DNA of 64,000 nt, from NCBI RefSeq assembly GCF_028858725.1, contig NC_084774.1, positions 9,708,001-9,772,000 on the forward strand, given 5' to 3'. Source of the DNA: Colius striatus (lineage: Eukaryota; Chordata; Aves; Coliiformes; Coliidae). The notes beneath the pieces were generated by a model. The model made no database searches. It was given only the letters and a program-made list of their open reading frames with translations, and was not told the DNA's origin. Position numbers and translations under genes: made by a program. Of this stretch, positions 24,140 through 64,000 are shown in pieces. Positions within the stretch are counted from its first letter, which is position 1. Every line of letters starts with the position of its first letter.

Positions 24140-27100
24140 GGAAAAACCAACCCCCCAAATAACCGACCCCAAACTGAAACTCAAAGCCCCAACCAAAGCA
24201 AAAACCAACCCCAAAGGCGTGGAGCTCGGTGTGTGTGTGTGTCTGTCATTGAGAAGGGGCTGCTTTGGGGGGGTTGTCTGCAGTCTCACTTAGAGCAGAG
24301 GGTGGGGATGGGCAGAGGCAGGGCTGGGATGGAGAGCTGGAGGAAGGAGGAGAGTTGGGCACCAAGATTCAGGGTGTCACCAAGCTCTTGCCCATCAGCT
24401 AGTGCAGGTGTGTGGGTGGATTCCCCCAGCCTAGAGCAAGGGCTGCTCTTGCAGTAGTTTTGGTACTCTCCTTCCCCTGATCAACCCTCTGATATAAATC
24501 CTCAGGGCATTAAATATCTGTTTTTCCAGGCAAAATAAGTTTAAGTTAATCCCCCAAAGCTGTGCCATTTAAAGAAAGCAAGCAGCATAACCCATGGCCC
24601 CTGCAAGGGCTGGCAGCATCACCTTTATTCCTTATAACACCCCCCCATTTTGGGAGGAGTGGCCAAGGCTGCCTCCTCCCTACACCCTTCTTTGTCTCAC
24701 ACATGATGGATCCTCCCAACCAAACTACACAACAGGAATGTTTCTCCCCAACTGAAGCCACAGGCTCGAGCCCAGACCTGATTCAGGACTCCCAAGAAGC
24801 CCTGAAAGTAAAAGGCTTCACCCAGGATGGTGTTTTGGGCTCCCATTGCAAACTTGCAGCCCTGGGCAAGGTCTGCACCTCTCCACACCCCATATCTCCT
24901 GCCCCAATCCAGAGGGTTTGGGGTTGCTGAGCTTTTAGGAGTGACCAAAATGCAGTAGACAGGTGCTTTGAGGGGGAAAGGGTGGGTGCACTGAGGGTGG
25001 GGAGGAGCAGGGGCTGGGATAGTGGGACAGGGGATGGAGGGAGGAGGTGTGAGGGTGTTATTTTCACCCTGCCACAGGGCTCCAAACACATTTCCAAGGA
25101 TTATTTCCTCCTCAAAAGTGGGGTGAGGAGGCTGCTGGAGCATTGAGGTTGTCTGTGCTTATGGCTTGGCTTTTAGAAGCCACAGTGCTGGGAGGTGATG
25201 CCATGCACAGACTCTGTGAAGGATGGCATCATGCAAGGTCCTTCCCAGGAGAGCTCCAGAGGCACAAGCATCATCACTGTTTGTGTTACAGGAGCCTTTA
25301 ATGATCCTAATTAACATGTGACTCTGCAGAGCTAAGTGCCCCCAGGAGCTGAACTTCAGAGGTGGTTGTGTGGAGTCACCTCTGACTGCTCCCCCCACGC
25401 TGTCCCCATCCCCTGGCCCTGCCTGACAGCAGACACACACTTACCAGCCCACTGAGCCCCATTCCCCCAAGCTGTGTGCACAGCCCACCCAGGCTCTTTG
25501 TCCCAAACAGCCACCATCTGGAGAAATCAATGTGTTGCCCAAGGTCTTTGCAGTGTTTGGGCTCTGAAGTGCCATGTCCTTGGCACACCACAAACTGGAA
25601 AGAGACCTGTGGATCCCCCCAGGAGCAGCATGACCATGAGTGGAGGTTGTTTTCCCACTAATGATTTAATCTCATCTTCCAGCTCCTCATGCATTTCCCA
25701 GCTCCTGAGGCACACTGTCCTTGAGTCAGCACAGCAGTCTTGTGTCCCTGCCTGGGTATTTCCAAGTAGGACAGGAGAACATCACCACATCCTTCATCCC
25801 TAAAAGCAGCAGCAAACAGGAGCTTCCATGGGGACATCCCCTCCACTGCTGTGCAGGTACCTCCAGCTCTCTGGTCCCCAACAGGAGCTGGACCCTGACA
25901 CAGCAGGCATGGAGACAACATTGGGGTGAGTGAGGGATGGGGAAGAGCAGGCACAAAGCCTGCACCTGCTCCTCTAGAGTGATTTGAAAAGCAAACCCAA
26001 GGCTGACAAAACCCCAGCCACGTTTCCATAGGAATATGCCAGGGAAAGCTGTGGAAGTGCTCTGGGAGTGATGCACAAGTGGTGTGGTGATTAACAGGAG
26101 CTGCAGAGAGGGGAAAGAAGCAAACCCCAGGGGATTTAACTCCAACTTGATCATGGCTCACAGCAGGTCCCAATTTTCAGCCTGATTTCAATGTGGTTGC
26201 TACCCCAGGTAAGCTGCAGGATCAGAAAGAAGAGACAGAGCCTGAAGTGAGATGTCTGCAGCATCAGCAGCCCTTGTTTGGGGAGGTTTAAGTTGGGCTT
26301 TTTAGACAGAATTAACAGGAATAGTCCACTGCAGACCCACTTCCAAGCATGAGATTCAAGAATGAAGTGTGCTGAATTGCTGGGGCTCTTAAATCAAAAC
26401 CAAATGAAGCCATAACCTGCCTCCACCCAAGCCTTGGGTCTGAAGATTCATCATGGATGTGGATTTTGGGACTGGATCGATGACCCTCCCCATGCAAATC
26501 ATCGCCTGAGCCCCCCAGGGCTTGCAGACACACTGGGAATGATCCTTGTTTGGTGCAGGTGACCCATTTTGGGGCTACACTGAACTTGTAAGAAGCTCAG
26601 CATCCCCCTGAACTGGGCCACAGATGGCTTTTAGCAAACCTTGCAGGGAGCTCAAGTTGATGTGAGAGCCACCAGCACCGTGGGAAGGCAGCTGGGTGCT
26701 GTGTGGCCTGTGGCAGGTGATATATAGGGCTGTGCTGGAGACATACTTTTTAAAACACTGACTTCTCCTCCAATCCTTCCCTGCCACAGCCAGGTGTGCT
26801 GAGACCTCACTAACGAGAACTTAGAGGTGTTTTTCCCCGGCTGTCCTCCGGGCAGTGGATGCTTCCCCCCTGTAACAGTCTCAGCGATGCCATCTCGTGG
26901 AAACAACGACAAAATCCTTCTTAAGCAGCTGCCAAGGAGAAGAAATCCATCCCCACAGGCCACCTCTGTAAAGCCCAGCCCTGGCAGGCAGCTTGTCCCC
27001 AGCAAAGCAAAGTGCTCATTGCTGTTTCTTTGGGGACCAGGGTTTGCAAACGTGATCGTGTTACCTGAAATGTAAAGCTCTTGGGTAGGTGGGGAATCAC

Positions 27101-30100
27101 TAAAGGGAAAGGGGAAAGTCCAAAAGCATCAGGCTGGTTCAGCAGATCAGCTCTTCAAGAGGTTATTTAAGAAAGCAATGGACCTGGAAGAAGAGGAAGA
27201 TGGAGGGGGGGGGTGGATGTGGAGCAGCATCCAGTATCCAAAATGGACATGATGCCACAATGCAACACGTCCTGTGCACAGGGTAACACCTCACTGGGGT
27301 CTCCTGAGGGAGAAGGACCATCCTCCAAGGTGTGAGCAGACACCTCTGCCCATCCCCAGCCTGGGGCTGGCTGCTCTCATGGCACCCACTGGAGCAGGAG
27401 GAATGAATAACTTCTTTCCCACCTGCACCCCCTGGGCCTGGTGTCTGGCTGTGTGCTGTTAATAATTTAAGGTAAGGTTCCTTAGTTCCCCAGAGCTGAT
27501 TGGCTGACTCAGCAGGCACTTTGGGCTGCTCTAAAAAATTCATAAGGCTTTTGCAAGGCTGCAAGTGGAATCCACACTGCAGATGCTGAGCTGGGGGAAT
27601 TCGAACTGCCTGCTGCCCTTCCTCACTCAGAGGGAGTGAAAGCATCAGCTACAACCTGGGCACAACCCTGCAGAAACCCAGCTCAGGCAGCACAGTAGCT
27701 GAATGTGCAAGAAGGCTCTCTGGTGAAGGCAGCTCCTCTCCCATTGCTCCCTTAGTCTGTTACCAGTGTCCCATCATCCTACCTGAGTGCTCAGGTATCA
27801 TCTGGCCACAGCTCCAATGTTGTACATAGAGGTACTGCAGCATCTTCAAATAACTCATTTCAGCTCCATTCCTTTGCTCCCTGCAAATTGAGGATGGCCT
27901 GTTTTCCCCTAGTCTGAATGATTTCTAATCACCCCTTGTATGGCACTATTTTGGTGCCTTATATCTGTTAAATGCTTTTTGCAATCCCCAGCCAGGGGCA
28001 GCAGGTCCCTGCTTGCCCACCACTGAGGGGTGATGAGTTTGGAAGCAGCCAGGCTTTAGGATGGGGCTGCAGGAAGGGGAAAGAGGGGAGGATGAGCCCC
28101 AAATATCACCTCTGTGGGGAGATGATGGGTGTGATAGCAACTACTTAGCAGAGGCTGCAGGTTTCTGAGCCTGTGTTCTGCTGTGGAGTGGGAGTACAAG
28201 GGGGATTTGTTGCCTCTGCTCACACATCAGAGGCAAGCTCCTCTCCAAGGACATGGGGTGGACTTCTCCTCCAGCACAGAGCTGAAGGACTGCAGTGAGG
28301 AGCAGCCTGTGCAGCTGTGATTGATGGAGCTGCCTCTTGGATGCTCTGAGCTGTTCCCATTAGAGCAATTGCTGGGAGGGAAGCGTGCTGCTGCACGTCA
28401 ATGTGCTTTGGTGCCTCAGGACATCTCTGACCATAAATCTCCATGAGGATGATGGAGAGGGAGGATGGGGAGGGGTGGCTGAGGCTGACCACATCTTCAG
28501 GTGAAGAGTGGCCTGGGAAGTTGAGCCATTGCCAACCATCAGGCTACAAACACAGCTCATTTTTAAGCCCACCCTGCCCTGCTGTGCCCACTGTCAGCAC
28601 ACACACAGGACACAGAGATGCTGAATGAGATGTTTTTGCAGGCAGAGCCTCCCAGTGCCCAGAGGACAGGAACATCCTTTGGGCCAGTTGCAAGAACAAA
28701 ACAGGGGCTGCATGAAAATAAGGTTGGAAGTGAGGAAGTGTCATCCCTCTGGCACAGCTCCTGCCTGCCTTGATGAATTCTCAGGCACCAAGAGCTTTAG
28801 CAGGGGCTCTCTGCCTCTCCTCTGCTCCTCAGGTGGCATCCAAAAGGAGCCCACAGAGCAGCAGTTTCATGAGCAGCAGCAGCAGGGCAGCCCATGGGTT
28901 TGTGTTTTGGAAGGCAAAGGGTGGGCTCTCTGATGTCAATGCAGCTGTGTGCATGCATCACCATCTCCTTCAGAGAGGGGGCTCAGGGTTTCTGTCCCCT
29001 GAGTGAATAGTTTCACTTGTAGCATTTTGAAAGGTCCCTTTACCTTTAATGAATTAAAATAACAGTTACCCACAAGCTCTGCAACTACTAAAGGAAGAGA
29101 GAGGAAGATCCACAAGCAGCAGCTTTCCTCAGGACCTCAGGTTAAAGAGAAATAAATCACAACCCCTTGTCCCTTCGTGTTCTTCTGATTTCCCAGGTGC
29201 CCAGGCTGGAAGGCTGAAGCACCTGCAGCAAAAGCTCACTGTGCAGAGAAACGATGCATTTAGTTACTTGCAGACTTTCTTCTTTGTGTATGACACATTG
29301 TGTGCTGTGACAGAGGCAGGAGCATGGAGACAGTCTGCCTGGCAACTTCCCAACCAAATACTTGCCTTGGTTTATTTTTTAACCTGAAACATGGATCTTA
29401 ATTAACCCCAAAGCCTGATCTTCCCCTAAATGTTTTAAAAGGAAAGGAATACATGCAAAAAAAGTGGAAAGCAGATTTTTACACTTGGAATGGGGTGGTT
29501 TTTTTCCCCCCTCTTTCAATATTGAAGAGATAAAACAATTGTTCTCAAAGCTGTTGAGTAATTCAGTGATTGGGGTTGATTGTCTTGATTGCCAAACCTG
29601 GAGATTTTGTCATTTCAGCAAGAAAAAACCCACAAACAAAAACTCCCAGGAAAAGACAAAGAGTTTGCAATGATAAGGAAGGTTTTTGCCTGATGTATGT
29701 TTGGAGATGTTGTGTCTCTAAAGCCACAGAAGCCATCACTTCCCAGGCTGCCCCTCCTGCCTGCAGGGACCCTCAGGCAACAGAGCTGGGGAAGGGTCTG
29801 GAGAACAAATCTTATGAGGAGAAGTTGAGGATGTTCAGCCTGGAGAAGAGGAAACTGGGAGGAGACAGGAGCACTCTCTGCAACTACCTGCAAGGGGGGT
29901 GTAATGAGGTGGGGGTCAACCTCTTCTCTCAGGTAATGAATGACAGGACAAGAGGAAAGGTGCTGGAGTTGCCCCAGGGGAGGCTGAGGCTGGAGCTGAG
30001 GCAGAGCTGTTTCTCTGAGAGGGGTGTCAGCCCCTGTGCCAGGCTGCTCAGGGAGCTGGGGCAGTGCCCAGCCCTGCAGCTATTTGAAAGATGAATAGAT

Positions 30101-33100
30101 GAGGTGCTGAGGGCCGTGGGTTGTTTTAGTGCTGGGCTTGGTGGTGTCAAGTTAGAGGCTTAAAGGTCTTTTCCAACCATTATGATTGTTCCCCCTTTCC
30201 TTGCTCTTCCCCAAGGGCTGACACAACCCTGGCTACCACTGCTGGTACCCCCAGGGATGGGACAGGCTCTTCTCTAGACACAATCCAACTGAATGCCTGG
30301 CCACCAACCCTCCCAGGAAGCCATCCCTGCTCTCCCAGTGTTACACCACTAACAGAACAGGAATCTCCCACCTCTTGCACCTCAACCCTCCTTTTTTTTT
30401 CCCCCCCACAGGTGTTTTTTTTTACCCAGGTGATGTGAAGCCCAGGTGTGGAAGGTCTCTCTCTCCTCCTAACCCAGGGCACCTGGGACAATTTGGAGCC
30501 CATTTGTTTGAGTTGATTCCCCCTTATTTCCCTTACAGTAGAATAAGGGGTAGAGTACTTGAGTGTGCTTCTCATCTTTCAGATAAGATGTGTCAGAGCT
30601 TTTAGCTATTTCAGTAGGGACTTTTTCTTTCTGATGATCAGCCTCCAGTCCCTAAATATTCATGCAGGTTTCAATTCAGCTTTGAAGTTGGTGGGAGGCT
30701 GGTGCTTGAATGGGAACAAAGCACCTAATGGGCTTTGTGGGACTGTCTCCTAGCAAGGATGCAGTTATGGTCCTGGGAGGTGGTTTGCTGGGAGCAGAGT
30801 CATTCCTGAGCTGGACCCCAAGCTCCTGAGACCTGGCAAGGCTGGAGGAGCTCCCACACACAAACAGGTTAGTTTTATTGGTTTAAAGCTGTGTGTTGTA
30901 AAGAGAAAAGCACTGCTTTGGAGAGAATGGAAAGAGGCTGCTGGTGGGAAGCCCTCTAAGTCAATCCCTATGTCTTGTGGGGTTATCTCCAAGGGGCTTA
31001 TGTGGCCCCTAGAGCAGGGAAGGTCTTGGAGCAGCTTTGTGTCAGTGAATGAGGTCCAAGAGCACAGAGGGGACAGTGACTTGAGCTGTGTGGGTTTTGG
31101 CTCTTGGGGGTGCAGGAGGGTACAGCATTTTCCCCTGTGGGCCCAGACCTTAATGATGGAGAAGCATCACTCTGTGCAGATTGATTCCTTTGTGTGACTC
31201 AACCTCTGTCTTGGCTCAAGACTTCTGGTCTCAGAACCAAAAACGGTTTGGCATGTGTTGGAAAGAAGCCCTGTTAGCCAAGCTGTGAAGACATGTTTCT
31301 GATCAATAAACATGGGCTGCTGGGGGCTGTTTGTTGCTCAGGAGAGGATGGAATGGTGAGAGGTGAGGGGCAGCTGGAGCAGAGGGAGATGGGTGGCCAC
31401 TGGCTGCAGAAAGATTGAGCTGTTCACACCTTTTGGCAGCTTGGCTTTGCTGGGATGGTGTAGCCTCCTTGTACAAGGGGAGAGAAAACCATCTGCTTTA
31501 GGTTAGGAAAACAGCTCTGGAAGAAAGCTGCAGGTGCTCAGACCCAGACTCTGGGTAGCACAGTTGACACAAACCACCAGCTGGGTGGGCATGGAGAAAG
31601 GGCTCTGGCTCAGTGCTTCAAACACAGATATGTCCCTGGAGTCATTCTGTGTGTTTCACACCAGTCATTTCTTACCACATCTCACAAATTGCCAAGGGAC
31701 TGAGCATGGACTTTCTGTATCTTAACACAGCTTGATAGATTTCATCTTACCTCCAGGGTCTAAGCTCTCTGGTACTTGTGTTTTAAAGCCATCAATAGTG
31801 GTGAAAGCAAAGAACTGACTCAGTAATTCTGTTTGTTTGTGAAGACATAATGTCCTTGGAGCAGATAAAAGCACCTTCCCAGTGCTGCTTTTATACACCT
31901 CATTAATTTGCAGGGTGTTGGTGGCTGTATCTTTCCTGCCACCCAGCAGAAGTGGCAACACAACTGACTTCATCTCTGGGACGGGCTGCTGCAGGCTCTG
32001 TGGCAGGACATCACAGCTTGATTAAGGGTTTGCATCCCAGCTGCTCCCAAGAGACAACTGCAGCTCTCAGGGCTGCAGATCACCAGATACTGAGCAAAGT
32101 GGATGGAGGGAGACCTCCTGGGAGCTGGCAGGGGAGGAAAGCTTGGGGTCTCAGCAGGATTTGGTGGAGGGACCCCACACCTTCTCTCCTGCCACCTGAG
32201 GCAAAACCCTCTCCAAGCAGCCACTCTGCTTCTGAATGCTCAACAACAACTGGCAGTGCCAACCCATGACATATTAACAGTAGAGAAGAGCTCAAGGTGA
32301 AGAGAATAAAGGGGTGAGGCTGAAGTGGGACTGTATCCCCAGTTTCAGGCCTTTTCCACCTCCCAAGGACTGCTCTGTTCACATGAGCCCATCCTTGGTG
32401 CTACTTGCTCACAAGGCCTTGCTTGCATTTGAGGTTTTATCACCCTCCCACGTGAAGCAACAAGCCCTGACAGCCTCTACCACCACATCACATCTTTTCT
32501 CAGCCCCTCTGTGGTTTAGGAAGGATGAAATCCCATCCCCTGCCTTGGCCCACTCCTGTTTCCTCATGGTCTCAGAGCTACGGGGCATGCAGAGCTGTGC
32601 TGCAGCGTGGTACCACAAATGACCATCTAATTAGGCAGAGAGGAGCATGATGAATTGAGATTCCTCTTTAGGGCTCACAGACTATTTGTGATCTCCAATT
32701 TGTTAATTGAAAATTGTTTCCTCTGTTTGTTGTTGGCCTTTTTGTGGAGGGGGATGTTTCCTGCCTTTGGACTGTGTGGCTGGATCTACAATAATGCACT
32801 TTGTACATTAGTGCCAGGCACATTTGTAATTGGCTGCCCCATTAAAGAACACTAATGATCTTACCAGTGTTCACAAATAATGAATAGAATGGCCCCTCAC
32901 TGAATTGAGTAATTTATTCACTGACATACTTGCAGATCTGTTTTCCCCATCATTTAACCCAGCTTTAGTTTTCTGCCTGCCTTGCAGAGATGACTTCTCT
33001 TTTAGCCATGTGTTGGAGAGAATATGGGTCACAGGGAACATACTGCTCATACAAATGTAGGGCTGCTCCATGCGGGCTCTGCTTTTAACATCCACACTAG

Positions 33101-34226
33101 GATTTGGAGAGTAAGGGCAGCAGTTTTAGTCTCAATGCTCCTCTTGTCTGTCACCGGTTGTTGGGATTCTCCTGAGGCATCAGGAGAGGAACAAAAGGCC
33201 AGGACTTGGGAAATGCTCTCTGGAAGGTTATGTTGTTTTTTCTCATTTCAATATGAATTGCAGGCAAAGTCTATCAATAATACAGTGGAAGGTCTGGTTT
33301 TGCAGCTGCTGCCCTTTGCAAGAGAAGGGACTGAAACACAGCCCTGGGTGGTTGCTGCATCTCATGAAAGGTTGGGCAATCCTTTTGCTGCCTCCCTGAC
33401 AACCCCACTGCAGTGGCAGGTACTTTGTGTTGAAAGAAGCAGCTCATCTGAGCTTGCAAGTTCATTTCTGTACCAAAAGCCTCATCCTAAAGCTGTGTTT
33501 ACTTACAGTGAACAATCAGAAGTGTGCAGTTCACAGATGATCTGTGCCTCGATAGGTTATAAGGGATAGAAAATTCACTGCAGCAGCAGTTGATGGTCCT
33601 GAGCTTGATTTTATGGGGTTGCAGGTCTTCCCATTGCAGTGCAATGACCCTCTTAAATGAGGAGTTCAGTACAATGACCTTTTTCCATGGACAGAACTGT
33701 ATGGGGCAGGTACCTCTGGCTTATCTCGGGCTCCTGTAGCCTACCTGTCTTCTCCTGAGTCTCATGAAGGTGTGTTAGGGGGGAATGTTCCTGCCATGGT
33801 GCAGGACTGTAACCAGGAGGGTGTGTTCAAGAGCTGGTTTGGGTTGGCACATCTGAGGATGGACTTGCTGTGCTGGGACTTTGGTATCTGTCCAACTCAG
33901 TGACAACATCCCTGTGGAGTTTCAGTGGGTGAAATAACCTGAATTTGGGCTTCCACGCCTGAAGAGGGCAGGTTGGACCTGGGGGAAGTGTGGACAAAGG
34001 GAATGGCTTTGCAGAAAGGGAGCTGTGGTGAGGTTAAGTAGATCTGGTGGCAGAGTTAGGATGTGGAGATGGGGCATGAACTTCACTCCTTCCTGTACAA
34101 CCCTGTGGCAATGCCCACTCCCACTGCCAGGGGGATCATGTTGAAGCCCCCCAGGATGGGCATCCCATGGCAGGCTGCTGCCCTGCCCTTCTCATGGGGC
34201 CTTTGCAGAAGGTGATTATGTTGGGG
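24140..34226. other. EEF1A2-KCNQ2 intergenic spacer, no gene recognised
   Basis: About 10 kb without a supportable gene. Frames are short and none shows family motifs or matching splice sites. One CR1 copy (29776-30190) and short homopolymers (for example T and C runs near 30392-30422 and a G run near 27205) are the only repeats noticed. Confidence 0.6.
29776..30190 (+). mobile_element. CR1 fragment (subfamily B), intergenic
   Basis: About 410 bp: GAGCTGGGGAAGGGTCTGGA at the left, GTTCAGCCTGGAGAAGAGGA, GTAATGAATGACAGGACAAG, the TTGCCCCAGGGGAGGCTGAG block, and a CTTTTCCAACCATTATGATTG 3' end. It is the longest subfamily B copy here and would serve as the reference for aligning the other three. 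Confidence 0.85.
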
Positions 34227-34400
34227 GATGCCAGAGCCTGATTTTTGGGAGGGCACAGTGGATGCTGGCTTGGGAGCAGAGGGAAAAGATGTCAGACCTT
34301 GATTCGAGAGAGGGATGCTGGCGCCCGCTTTGGGGCGGTGATGTCAGATGCTGACTGGGGGAGGAGGATGCGAGAAGCCTGGATCAGTGGGGGAAGGGGG
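34227..34400 (+). repeat. Degenerate 26-27 bp minisatellite upstream of KCNQ2
   Basis: GATG starts successive related units at 34261, 34288, 34314, 34340 and 34367 (spacing 27, 26, 26, 27). An outlying unit lies at 34227 and another GATGCTGAGGG at 34424. Units alternate GATGTCAGA and GATGCTGGC starts and end in G-rich runs. The array ends about 240 bp before the KCNQ2 start codon. Confidence 0.65.
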
Positions 34401-63426
<29,026 letters not shown>

Positions 63427-64000
63427 GTAAGCAAAGGCTGCAGCTTCTCCTTGGGAGGGGGTTGAGCTCAGCTGTGCTTTATCCCAGCCCTTGGAGCTGG
63501 TGGCAATGCAGCAGCTACCTCCAGTAGCATGATACACCCAGAGACCCCCTGGCTGTGACTGCTCCAGGGCCGTTGAATCAAAACATAAAGAAGGGGGAAG
63601 AAGAGAGGAAACTGTCTGAATATCCCAAGCTCAGACAAAATGCTTCTGACGGTGGAAACTCAAGATTTGGCTCTGCACAAATATTTATTGAGCTGAAACC
63701 ATTTTTTTCCTGCAAAGGGCTGTTCCTGTGGGTGATGATGCCATCTCAGCAAACTACCTCCATCCCTTTTGCGGTGCATTTCCAAGTGTTGCATGGTTCT
63801 GTTTTTCCCCCATGGAGAGAATTTGTTGGGTCCCAGCAAGGTGTGATTATTTTGTATTTTATCAGCTGCCTGGAGGTAGTTTGGGAAAAGCAGCAGTTCC
63901 AGTGAGTATCAGCAAAGTCTGCTGCTCCTTCACAGGGAGTGAGTCTGTCCAGGCTGCTTCGGATGGAGGATTCTCCTTCCTTTTCCTGTGTGTTTGAAGC
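63427..64000 (+). other. KCNQ2: KCNQ2 intron 6 (partial, to window edge)
   Basis: Starts with GTAAGC. No exon 7 (which should begin with the GILGSGFAL end of S6) is found before the edge, so the rest of the gene, including the calmodulin-binding helices and C-terminal assembly domain, is outside the window. Confidence 0.9.

Noticed and set aside
29570-30094. Repeated peptide motif ([12 protein letters not shown]) in several frames, looking like a gene family
   Set aside because: All occurrences lie inside CR1 copies at 19135, 23400 and 29776. The similarity is that of the transposon DNA, not of a host protein family.

Overview
This is 64 kb of vertebrate nuclear DNA, most likely from a bird. 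Genes are split by GT-AG introns, CpG-rich promoters are present, and the only recognisable transposons are 5'-truncated CR1 non-LTR retrotransposons. Three orthologues can be read in the conserved order PPDPF (minus strand), EEF1A2 (plus), KCNQ2 (plus). This is the 20q13.33 neighbourhood in human, and by known homology of human chromosome 20 it should be chromosome 20 in chicken. The exact species cannot be told from the sequence.

Layout. At 1-1500 lies the 5' end of PPDPF on the minus strand: the first coding exon at 17-71, and a TATA- and CCAAT-bearing CpG-island promoter near 1270-1480. From 1.5 to 8.8 kb is non-coding spacer that ends in a long pyrimidine-rich tract. EEF1A2 occupies about 8.9-24.1 kb, with one non-coding and seven coding exons. 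Their exact junctions give a complete 463-residue protein with every GTPase motif intact. From 24.1 to 34.4 kb is non-coding spacer with one CR1 copy. KCNQ2 begins at about 34.4 kb and runs off the right edge. Exons 1-6 are present and code for residues 1-309: the N-terminus, S1-S5, the pore with its selectivity filter, and most of S6. They are separated by a 21.5 kb intron 1 and four shorter introns.

How the genes relate. EEF1A2 (muscle/neuronal translation elongation factor) and KCNQ2 (neuronal M-current channel) are unrelated biochemically but lie head to tail and share expression in terminally differentiated neurons. PPDPF is divergently transcribed from EEF1A2.

No undescribed system was found. 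The observations most worth a second look are: a 59-bp tandem duplication that copies the whole acceptor region of EEF1A2 exon 2; a TATA-box/first-exon-like module inside KCNQ2 intron 1; a roughly 500-bp homopyrimidine tract against the EEF1A2 promoter; a degenerate 26-27 bp minisatellite abutting the KCNQ2 promoter; and CR1 copies or microsatellites lying against splice acceptors.
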